Shown here in pieces: positions 1-11,000 of a stretch of DNA of 64,000 nucleotides. The first letter of the stretch is position 1; every line of letters begins with the position of its first letter. The notes below the pieces were generated by a model that searched no databases, was not told the DNA's origin, and was given only the letters and a program-made list of their open reading frames with translations. Source of the DNA: Micromussa lordhowensis (lineage: Eukaryota > Cnidaria > Anthozoa > Scleractinia > Lobophylliidae); NCBI GenBank assembly GCA_964020085.1, contig OZ026601.1, forward strand, positions 777,501-841,500, given 5' to 3'. Both the position numbers and the translations under genes were made by a program.

Positions 1-383
1 ACAGCATACATTATACTCTGACTCTCATAGAATGTCTGATCTACCTTGATGCATACTACCGAATTGATGTCATACTGTAGTCTGAGATTGCTGAATACGG
101 TTATCACTTACCGGTATTTAGAAGCAAAACAAAAACAGGAGTTGGCTGAATTCACAGGGTGTTATCGCATTGTTCCCGAAAATATCCAATACCCCCTTCG
201 TGAAAAGTCTATTGGGTTTAACTCCCACCCCTTCAGGAAAATTCCAATTAAACTCCATACTCACCTTTAAAAATAATAGCTTTTGAGAGCCTCGTGGATG
301 GATATGGATAATTGGAACTGCATATTTTGGAGTGTAAAATGTTGCCAGGGTATAACTTTCCATGAGATCACACATATTTAAAA

Positions 384-692
384 GATTTCGTACAAAAAGC
401 ACGTACATATTGCTTTTTGGGCAGATTTTCATTTTTTGCAGGATCGAGCCAATTTAGTGAAACAAAAGGTTTCTTTTGTTTTTCTTCAGACAAAAGATCT
501 CTAAAAGATGCCACTTGAAAAACTGAGTTTTTTGCGTACATCATTTCTCAAAAACGAAGTGCAAGTAAACAAAAACAATTACGGAACTATGTTTTTCATG
601 TCAAAACAAGTCAGTCTGCCAAAAACTACCTTGATCCTGCAAAAAATGAAAATCAGCCCAAAAAGTGATATATGCCCTTTTTGCATGAAATC
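384..692. repeat. Inverted repeat, MITE-like
   Basis: Two arms of about 63-65 bp (384-448 and 630-692) are imperfect reverse complements, sharing 'gattttcattttttgcagg' on opposite strands, with about 180 bp between them. No terminal duplication is seen. It lies in the intron downstream of the DUF4062 exon of the minus-strand gene, and short plus-strand reading frames here are by-products of it. Confidence 0.6.
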
Positions 693-751
693 AGTTCATT
701 TAATAGTTGTCCAAATTTTGACTCTTATAATTAGATCAAATGATTACTTAC

Positions 752-2834
752 CTGTGAAAGTGGAACTCAGAAAGATACGAATAGTTCTTGAATTCACTGG
801 ACAATTTTCTTCTATAAATCCTTGCAAAACTCTCTCAACCCGCTGGTGAAGATCAGATCTAAACAAAAGAGAATTCCCTTTTATCATAAGTAAAGATTTC
901 TTTATTTTGTATGATTTGATATTCTTTTTCAGACTTTTTAGTCACTTTAATTTCTATTTGATCCTTAATTAGGAGTTCATTGAACGCAAGCAAGAATGGA
1001 GTGACTGGATGACCAACCAGCTGTTTGATTGACTGACCAACTGACCAACTAACCGACTGACTGAATGTTGTGTGGATGTATTTTTAGATGAATATAATTA
1101 TTTTAGAGTGATCATCAACGGTTTATAATAGCTGCACCCTTATTAGGTTCAGCTGATCGGTCTTTTATACAGAATAAATAAAGATTTTATTATCATTTAT
1201 TATTATTATTAATGAATGAGTTTGTAAATGGACAAAACGTCAATGAAGAAATGAATGAAACACACAGGTGAACGGATGGACAAACATTTGTATTTACATG
1301 GATGGATTGGCAGACGTCTGGATTTAAAATATAATGTATTAACCAAGATTTTAGATGTTAAACGTTTATATTGTTTTTCTTTCCAGGTACCAGAAGCAAC
1401 ACCACTGAGTATATTACAAGACATCACTCACCCTGTTGAAAGTTGGACACTTTTTCTCTGCCCACTATTACTATCAGCACTTGTTCCTCTTGAAGAAGCA
1501 TCTGTTGAGACTGGTTTCTTTGCATCTATGGTTTTCACGATGTTCTTGGCTCCAGATTTGGTTTTATCTCCAAATGGATTTGATTTTGAAGTTGTTATGG
1601 TAGCATTTTTAGTTTCACTGCATTTGATCTCCTTATCCTTTCCTAGTTTGCCAGGAGTTTTCTTTGAGCTAGCTGCACTTGACTCTTTGATATTTTTCAA
1701 TTGCCTCCAAAGTTGAGGAAAATTGCAGATTAATATATATTACATAGAACAATGGACAATGGCAACGGGTTTATGTAATTTGAAATACGATATTGGAAAA
1801 ATTAGCTTTCAGTGTGCAATATGTGAAAAGCACTGCAAGTGATATGTTTAAGCATTATATGTTATGTATGTTAAAAACATATATGATGCATGAATTTATG
1901 AAAAAAGAAAACCATTGTTAACAGTAGCTAAAAGTATATGTCAAGGTGATACATGAATTTTGTTGAAATTTGTCTGTGAGACCTGATCCCCCCCCCCCCC
2001 CCTCTTTTCTACTCTTTTGTTATGTTGATTATAATATACCCTATCTACCCCTTACCCAAGGGTGCAGGAACAACGTTTCCTTCCCTCCCAAACATCAAAG
2101 ATCTAAATGACAACATTGTTTGATGTAAAGTGTAGGGCACAGCATTCCTGAAGTTCTGTGATCTGTCAAGGTTGGGTGGCCCAGGTGAGAAGGAGCTGAT
2201 CATAAAATATGGATCATCTGTTGTAAATGGATTGATAGCGGTAACACGACTGGTGCCCTTACAGGCACTGATGTGCGTCTGCTCCAACCCTCAAAAGTCT
2301 TAAGAAGTCTCAAGACAAGAGGGCTTACTGTAACAATGTCATTTGTTATTCGCGCATTTATGTTCACCATTTCATAATTATAATTTCTTCAGCTTCAAAA
2401 CATATGCTTCAGTCGAAATTTATAACAATTTATAAGAAGTGATTTCTGATCTTTCATCAGTCTGCTTGAAACTAGCGATTGACTTCTCCTGAAAACAAAT
2501 TAATATTAATGCTTAAATCGTACTGACAGCCTCAATAATCAAATTAAAGCGCTATTTTAAAAGCTTAATTAGCTTAAAATCTTTGATAAGCATTGTCTTC
2601 ACAGTCCGTGGTGTTTACTGAAGACCTTTGAAACCCCTGAAACAATGTCTTACGGTGTTGTATAAAGTACCTGTCTTCGGCCTTGAGATCTTTCTGGCTG
2701 CTTGACCGCGACGTTTCTTTTTCCGCCGGCGCTAAGTTCGAAGACGTCGAGCGCACATTCTTTTTCCACCTAGTCGTAGACACAGCTGTGTTTACAGTTG
2801 ACCTCAAAGAACTGGAGCTCGCTCCTGTCCCCAT
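752..2834 (-). CDS. N-terminal part of a DUF4062-type (NPHP3/TEP1/NWD-like) signalling protein, partial
   Basis: Four coding exons join in frame: 2834-2671 (phase 2), 2267-2056 (phase 1; 2249 is an equally in-frame acceptor), 1684-1432 (phase 2) and 858-752 (phase 1). The gene then runs off the left edge. The start ATG at 2834 follows a strong pyrimidine-rich acceptor just upstream, so the first exon is probably non-coding. The protein begins MGTGAS, matching the MGxxxS N-myristoylation pattern, followed by a long Ser/Thr/Lys-rich, probably disordered stretch through exon 3. Exon 4 ends in RTIRIFLSSTFT, the beta-strand motif that opens DUF4062 in STAND-type ATPases with TPR or WD repeats (NWD1, TEP1 and relatives). 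Nephrocystin-3 also begins with a myristoylation motif. The family call rests on that one motif. The acceptors of exons 2 and 3 have weak pyrimidine tracts. A membrane-anchored scaffold or ciliary protein is inference. Confidence 0.6.
1028..1065. repeat. Simple ACTG-type tandem repeat
   Basis: Degenerate short tandem units of the form gactgaccaact lie in the intron between exons 3 and 4 of the minus-strand gene. The rest of 859-1431 shows nothing recognisable. Confidence 0.6.
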
Positions 2835-5054
2835 CTTTCAATTAACAAACGCCAAGACACTAATTTCAAAGAGAAAGAAACGTTAAATTACAGGCCTTCA
2901 GCTTACCAAAAACTCTAGTTTAGTACTCCAGCGCACCATGAGAGTGAACACAGAGCCCGGGACACTAGAGCCGAATAACAATTGAACTGAGCCAACTTGT
3001 AGTAAACTCACCTTAAATAAGGGTTTCTTCCTTTCCTTGTGTTAAAATTTGATGCCATGAAATAATTTTAATGCAAACTATAACACTGATCACGCTGGAG
3101 AAAGTCAACTTATTACGCCGAATAGAAGGGTTAATAGAAGGCGCCGAAGGCGGATGTCGGGGCTTTGCTGTCAGTCCCACAACGCGATGTGGAATCTGAG
3201 GAGGGAGGGGTACCTTAGTAATTTTCTTCTTCCAAACTCTGCACACTTTTTTGGTAGATTTGTTGGCTTCTTGAATTGTTCCAAAGGTTTTGAAACCTTA
3301 AGTCTGTGAATTAATATTTTCATAATCATATTATGTGATTTTTTTATTAAAACTATAAAGGAAAGAAATAAAACAACACTTACCTTCCCCTCCCCAGTCT
3401 ATTTCTGTTCCCCTAATTGGATGGGAGCCGGGGACTAGCTGATGGCGTCCTATTACCTTTTAATTATTTTGCCAGGGGAACTGTCTGATTGCAGACCATC
3501 CAGGTAAAAAAATATTGAATTTTCGACAGTTTTGCAATTTTACAAGCGGCAATATCTGTATAAAAAATTCAAATGAATAGACTAAAAAGTCGTATGTGAT
3601 GCGTTTTAGTAAAAGATTGAGTTGATATTTCAAGTAATAATTTTCAAAAAATGTCTAATAACACAGACGTTTCGGGTGTATAACCCTTCTTCAGTGTGAA
3701 AAAATCCTTGAAATATTCAATATTCGTAAATACCTTGAATGGAAGCGCGTGCGTGTAAATAGTAGCGCGCGAACATTTCAAACGTATTTGAAATTAATGT
3801 TAAGGCCATCAGGCTGCACGGTCCCCAGCTGAAAAATTAGTCTTATTTCCAGTTGTTTGCGTAGGAAGTTGGTTCCTCTACACAAACGCATACCCCGCAC
3901 CTGGACATCTGAAACACGAGAGCGAACACGAGACATCTTCCCACAACCACTTTTTGTGGCATATAAACGCAACCTCAGCCTAAGAGACATACTGGTACAC
4001 TCCACTGACAACTCTTCTACTGAGCAGCCTATCTCACGTGCATGTCAATGCTCTCGGTGTCACACCTGCGAGTTAATCTATCCTCTTACCGAGATACAAA
4101 GCCCTAAAAGCACCTTCACCATCCGCAATCATTTCACTTGCATGTCGGGAAACCTTGTGTCCTGCATATCCCGTCGCAGATGTTCCCATATCTGCATCGG
4201 TGAAACTGGCCGACATCTCAGAAGTCGATTTGGTGAGCATTTGCGGTGGCACAACATTTCAACTCTCACAGATGTCCAGGTGCAGGGTATGCGTTTGTGT
4301 AGAGGAACCGACTTCCTACGCAAAGAACTGGAAATGAAGCTAATTTTTCAGCTGGGAATCGTAACTGTACGTGTGCGCGCGCTACCGTGATTTACGAGCA
4401 CGCGCTTCCATTCAAGGTACCGTATTTACGAATATTGCGTATTTCAACGTTTTTTTTCACACTGAAGAAGGGTTATACACCCGAAACGTCTGTGTTATTA
4501 GACACTTTTGACACTTTTGAAAATTATTACTTGAAATATCAACTCAATCTTTTAACATCTTTATAATTCTGCACGCGCGCGCTTTTATGGGATTTTGAGA
4601 TGGCAATGTTTTTCATGTGGCTTTATCAACTTTGTTTATTTTGACCCTCCAAAGTGAATTTAAAAAAATCCGTTCTTTTGAAATGTAATCAAAGACGTCG
4701 TTGATTATTTCTTTGAGTCAAAACAGTCTGAGTCATGTTTAGAGCAGTTTTTATGGCTCTCACATGTAAATCTTAGTCAGATGATCTTTATTTTCCTTCC
4801 TACGTACGTCTCGTTTTTCAAGCTTGGCTTTTCCAACAAAAGTTTGCACGTTCTGAACATTTTAGAAGATTTTTTTTCTGTTTTGCTCAAAGCAGAGTTA
4901 GGAGAAAATCAGTTTTGATCACACTTTTGTAGAATCTGAGCCTGCAATACTTTTCGTCCGTTTGGCAAGATGGAGATCACAGTCGTCACACACCTGACAG
5001 AGGGTTTTTGGAGCCTAAAAACACGGTTATTCGGCGATCACACTACGAAATAAT
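2835..5054. other. Divergent intergenic region
   Basis: This separates the minus-strand DUF4062 gene from the plus-strand TBC1D5 gene, so both promoters should lie here. On the minus strand a good donor (GTGAGT at about 3012) paired with the pyrimidine-rich acceptor near 2859 suggests a 5' non-coding exon somewhere in about 3013-3240. The 77-codon reading frame there (3013-3246) has no recognisable domain. The middle is occupied by a Penelope-like element. No TATA box stands out. Confidence 0.4.
3610..4555 (+). mobile_element. Penelope-like retroelement fragment (GIY-YIG end) with inverted arms
   Basis: On the plus strand 4020-4380 encodes the C-terminal part of a Penelope-like element: a CxxCxxC cluster, NLVSCIS, then CIGETGRHLRSRFGEHLR, the GIY-YIG endonuclease signature, followed by a FLRKELEMKLIFQLG tail. 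The flanks are about 290-bp imperfect inverted arms (about 3610-3911 and 4269-4555), each carrying 'cgtttcgggtgtataaccc' or its complement. The left arm includes a reversed copy of the same C-terminal coding tail. The reverse-transcriptase domain is absent, so this is a truncated, dead copy. Confidence 0.8.
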
Positions 5055-8000
5055 ATGGATAGATATCCAGGAAAGGAAAAGAATATCTCCTCGGACGATA
5101 TCCTGAAAGCCTTAGATCGGTTTGGTTCTCGCTCCAAAACACCAAGCCCAATCGAAGACCCAGGTGAGCAGAAGCTTCATCAGTCTGATAACAGGAATAT
5201 GATATTATGTTATGTTAGATCTGTCATGTGACGAATGAATGATTTTGCTTTCTTTTTCATTGCGTAAAATCAAGAACAACATGGGAGCTTTAGGAAGTGA
5301 TCATTCTCCTAATGGCAAGTGATCTCTCGCGCCGACATTATGTACTCCAGGATCTACTACGGTGATTGATCGATCAATTCCGGTTTACTCTGAAATATGC
5401 CGAGCACTTGAAATTGTCGTTCGTTCTTTTTAAACAAAACACCCTGCTTCTTCAGAAGTCAGATTGAACTAGACTTTTAAGCTGAATTTCTCGCTTATAT
5501 ATACCAGTTGTAAACATCGACCATTGTCGACTTTAAGACAAGATTTATTTTGGGGGCTCTGACCTCAAACGCTGGTAACTTAATAGAACTTGACGTTTGA
5601 AGTTGATTTTCCGCTTCATGAATTTATTGAATAACCTTCCTCTTGAAACAAGCTGAATTCAAATTAAATTTTACTTTAAAGAAAAGAAACTCTAGACTTG
5701 GAATTTCAACAGCGCTTTAAATTAAGGTTTTGGACTGACCAAAATTATCTTTACTATCCAAAGCCAAATGCTGTGGGGTACACTTTGCAAATTTTTATTT
5801 TATTCAATAATTTTTCGAAAACATACGTCAAAGAGTTTTGTCAATCCTTTAATTTAACAACACATAGTTTTTATTTCGATATAAGTATTTGGTAAAGAGA
5901 AGTGTCAGCCTAGATTTATATTTTCTGTGAAAAATAGATTTTTTATAAAGACTTCATATTTGTTGTCATTAGAACTTCTCTACATGTAAATGTATTTCTG
6001 AATCTTTTAGATGAGTAATTTAATTTTGCAAGTATATTGTTGCAGTAAGTGTATAATTTGGTGAATCTGGCAATCCATTCTGGCAATGGACAATATTATT
6101 TTATTCACAAGAAAGCTATCACTGTTAATAATTCAGCAAACATATGGTTTTCACTTGTGCTTGAAATATCAACAAACCAATTGCAGCAATTTTAGTTCTG
6201 AATTTGAATTCAGAATGTCTGGCTTAATTCAAGCAGAGCATTTTTTATCAGCTTTGCCCAGGACAAAGTCTACCTCTTCAGTTCAGAAATGGACATTATC
6301 AAAAATGACATACATGTAGCGCTTGTTGCTTTAAGAAAATTCCATTTCAATCTGCCTTGATGCAACTGTACATGACAATGTACATTAGTTTGTGCAGAAT
6401 AACACACTCAGACAGCTGATGAAATCTGAAAGAAATTTGTTGTCAGCAGGCAGCAACCAAATCATAAGCAAACTCTGCAACCTTTGGTTAATTATTAAAG
6501 ATTCTTTCATAGTCATGTTGAAAAAGCTTGTTAATTTCGAAAAAAAAAATCAAATCAAATTCTTTCCTTGGCCCTCCTGTATCTTTGGATGGGTAGACTT
6601 TGTACCAACAGTCAAAAAGAAACATTTTGTTTTCAAGACGTGATCTTTGTAGTGACATGATCTGTCTGTAGGAGAGGTGATCTTGTCATTCATATTAATG
6701 AGATTTGATTCAAACATGCAAATTTTTCTGTATTCCGACTATTTCAAAAACACAAATAGTTAATGGCTTTGTTTTAACAGAAAATGGACTAGCATTTAAA
6801 CAAAGTCATAAAAGAAATGAATGGGTACAATGATATTTGGTTGAGCATTTTCTTTCATTCTTTCATTTCTATCATTGCTGGTATGGCTATATTTGAACAC
6901 AGTGAGTTTCAAGGGAAAGGTTAAGAAAAACTTAATTAAGCTTTATGAACGTCAAGTTTATGCTAATCAGAGAGCTGATGTTTAAATACCCTTCTTCACT
7001 AAATAGACCAATTTCGATATACTTGTATTAAAATTCAGCCTAACACAATGCACCTCAGCATGAGGCTCTGGGGAATAAAGCCCACAAACTCTGTAGTTAT
7101 TCCCCAGAGCCTATTGTTTTAGGCTGAATTTTAATATATTGAAATTGATCTATTGCCACGTTTCATAAGCTGGTGTCATTAGCCTCCAAGTTTGCCGAGA
7201 CACTGCAGTTTTATAAGCGAAGGAGAAGTCATAAAACTTAAAGATAATCATTGTTTGCACGGATTAATTAGACATGAACTTGTTTCCAAGGTAACTTTTA
7301 ATTATAATTTCCGATAACATGAAACTTGGGAAGCATGTGGGAGGTATGGCTGGTCATATTGCTAGCCAGCTAGACTGGGGATCAAATGACTTAATATAGG
7401 TTTGTATACTAACTGGAGTTATCATGCTGTGGTGCAGTGCAAGAATTAAGCAGTAACACTTTTTCTTTGTTAACATAACCTCATCTAAACACGAGTGGGG
7501 TTAGGAGAATTCAAGACATTGCGTAACATTCAAGAACTACCTGAGTGCTTAGATGAGGCTATGGTAATATGGAAAAAGTTCTCTTACTATTGCTTTAATG
7601 TGTAGAATATTTCTCGGGAAACAGAGAGAGTGTTCACAATGTCACAACCATACTTCCGCATCTAAACACAGCTATCGACCAATGAGAGCACATGTATTAT
7701 GTCAGTTATTTTGTGAATGCTACTAGTCAAGACCACATTATTGCCCCTTTCCACACAACTCTCTTTTGTTTTTTAAAAACGTCAGACATGAGTATTCTTT
7801 AAGGCTGCCTCTCAGTCAGAATTGCACTCTTGAAGCTTATGTTGTCTTTCAGTGATCATGGGATTTTTCTAACATTTTCAGTTGTGTAATGAATTTCTTA
7901 TTACCATCTTGTTCAGGAGCATACTAGGTTGAGAATGTTGGCCCTTGCTTTTTTTACAGACCTTGCTTTTTTTACAGACCTTGCTGTGCTCCATCTTGGG

Positions 8001-11000
8001 CGAACATTCTCCCAGTATGGCTCTCGCACTTGGTTAAAGGAGCTGTGTCACGGTTAAACGGTCTGAAAAATTTAGCCTAAATTTTTCAATATTGTTGTTT
8101 GTAATCCGTGTCAATCTTCTCCATTCTCAACTATCCTTGTTCCTTTATGGCTTATTATTATCTCTTTAGTGTTTTCCTATCTTTCTAAAGCATTATTTTT
8201 AGGTTTCCTTCAATTTAAAGGTAATTTTGTCAATGGTAGAAATAACTCCAAATACCGTGACGTGGCCCCTTTAACAAGGCACTGTAGATGACCTCCTGGG
8301 TGGAGAGAGACATGAGTGTGTGAGGAGCTTGATACTTCCTTCCCATACAGATCAGGCTAGGACTCTCCATTTGGGAGGAATCTGAAGCAAGACAGTCCAA
8401 TTCCTCCAAAACGTCTATATTTTCAAACATGTGGTCTAAGAAAAATTACGAGAAGCGCAAAGATTCCTAACCATGAAATCCTGGGTGCCCAGGACTTACA
8501 CTAATGTCTTATAAATATGAAAAAAAAACAAGTGTTTCAATAACATTTTCAGCAGGTGGGCAGCTGGTTTTTAGAGGCGGGCAAAACTATTAGTGAGAAC
8601 TGAATTTATAAGAAAAACATTCTGCTAGATGGTTAATCCAGGCGGGCAAAATACAGCAGGACAATTTGCCAAGTGCCTGACCCTTAATGAAAACCCTGAA
8701 AGAGTAAGTTTATAGGCAAACGTTAGTCACCTGTGGCATCCAGCACCTCAAGAGCACAGCCTTGATTTTGAGTCAACTCATAACCCCTCAAGTTGGTCAC
8801 TTTTTAATTTAATATTTATTTCATTGCAGATGAACATTCAACCCCACAGAGGTTGTCATTTATTGATGACCCTCTCAGCACTCAAAGACTCAGTTTCATT
8901 TCTGCTGATGGAAGTGAAATTGATTCTGACTACAGCTCAGCTAGCTCTGTAATTCACGTGTCTGATGAACAGAAAATCTTAGAGTAAGTTTTTAATAATA
9001 ACCTACCGGTACTAGTAGAAATGTTCCCTGTTGTCTCAGCTGCTTGAGCACTAACTACAGTGCATTTTAAAGTTGGTCTTTTTGAATGTAGAGACTTATG
9101 TCCCCTTCACACCAACTTGAGGTTTTTCCAATTCATCAATTACGCTTTGAAGTCATTTTGAGAGGACAAATTTCAGACCACCTTACTAACACATTTGTAT
9201 CAATACGTTTTTACCTTGCTAAGTTGTGGGGTGTGTACAGCGTGAGCAACTAAATTTTAACCTTGTTTAGTTAAACCTTTTTAAAACATGTTTAACATGC
9301 TGTCGTGAGTGAGATATTAGACTGTAGGGAGGAGATTATGCTAATAAAGATTCATCATTATTCATAATTAGTTTTCATTGATTTTTGTTTAAAGGAAAGA
9401 ATGGCAGGTGCTTTTTGGTTCAACTGCATATTATACAAAGGTAAGATGTTTTTATTTTTAGTTCAGTTGCAGTATAAATATTGTCTGGAAAATTACTATT
9501 TTAATGCATGAAGCTGTCCTAATAATTCAGTGCAATCCCTGCATAGTCTGAAACTTATTTTTGTGTTTTTTGGTATATTGTATTTCCAGATCAGACAACA
9601 TGCCTTGGATGGCAAGCTTCTGTTTTGCAAGTTTAGAAGCGTTTGCTGGAAGGTTAGTTACGTGATTGTACATGTAGAAAAGGAATATTTTAGATGAAAG
9701 CAAGTTATTTCCGAAACGTAAGACATAAATCTACCAGAACATCTTGAAGAGTGACTGTGTGGGATCATAGTGACAGTGCCCAGACTAGTATGTAGAGGAT
9801 ACTGGACCAGTAATGGAGCAGTCTGTTTCCAGGTTCAGTTATTGTCCCTCTGAACTAATGTAGTGGTCTACTAAAACTTAACAGTGTTCAATGTTGTTCA
9901 ACCATATAACTAACACGCTACATGATTGCACTGTACAAATTTCAGTCTTTTTTTTTACAGATCTCGCTACACTTGTTCTGTGAAAACCCCAGGCCAAAAT
10001 TCTCCCAGTACAGTCCTCACGCTTCATTAATAAGATATTAATATATAAAATATGTGATTAATAGACATTTTGTTAACAGGTTTTCTTAGAGTGTCTTCCT
10101 GAATGTAAAGATGAATGGATAACAAAGACAACTAAACTCAGAAATGAATACAGCCAGTTCAAGAACAAAGTATGATTGGAATTATTTGCAAATATTGCAC
10201 AATGTAAATTTAAGCTAATTTATCTTTGATTTTTTTCAATGATATAATTTGTAATAATTAAAAGTAATTATAATAATACAGTAAGCAGGGGCACCTTATC
10301 ATTGATCACTAAAATGCCCAGGCAGGTCATCCCCTCTCTGGAGATGAGGATCTCACTAGGTGTGATAACTCCTATTAAATTCCTGTTCTTGATTATTGAT
10401 CATCTTTTTCACAGTTAATAGAGGGAAATGAAACCTGAAAAAGTTTTTTGTTGTATGTTGCTGTTGTATTGGGTTACATAATTCATGCATAGGGTATGAG
10501 TGCAAAGCGAAAGAAAGTGCACAGTCGTGGACCTTCCAACATAAATCTGGCATCTTATTCTCCTTAATTGGACATTTGCTGGCCAGACTTCATAACCAGT
10601 CCCCTCAAATAACTATGTCTTCTTTCAGTGCTTGTTTGATCCAAACAAAGGCAAGAGTGAGGACCTTGATCTTGCTGTTTTTAATCCACTTTCACAAGAG
10701 GAGACTGTGAGTATTAACAGTATTATTATTACAAAATAACATATTTACCTGTCTACATATTAATATACTACACTTACATGAAAGAGGTAGCAGTCATATT
10801 TTACTTGTTAATACGACTGGTGACATTATTTTTAGAGTCCTTGGAAACAATATTTCTTGGACAATGAGTTGAAGTCAACAATCAAGCAAGATCTAGATAG
10901 ACTGTAAGTACAGATAGCAATTGAAAAATGATTTGCATAACCATTAAGAAATCATAGTTTTAGTAAAATAAATTAATATTTGATTTCAGATTTCTGTCCA

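Larger units (their letters stand above)
5164..8829 (+). other. TBC1D5 intron 1 (3.7 kb)
   Basis: This is the longest intron of the gene and it separates the divergent N-terminal exon from the conserved part. Its second half carries a palindromic element (7003), a copied segment (7480-7740), an 18-bp tandem repeat (7943) and a MITE (8034-8274). In 5164-6990 no coding or repeat structure is recognised. Enhancers would be expected here but none can be identified by eye. Confidence 0.6.

Noticed and set aside
1255..1716. 153-codon plus-strand frame with hydrophobic stretches
   Set aside because: It is the antisense shadow of the minus-strand Ser/Lys-rich exon 1432-1684, which joins in phase to its neighbours.
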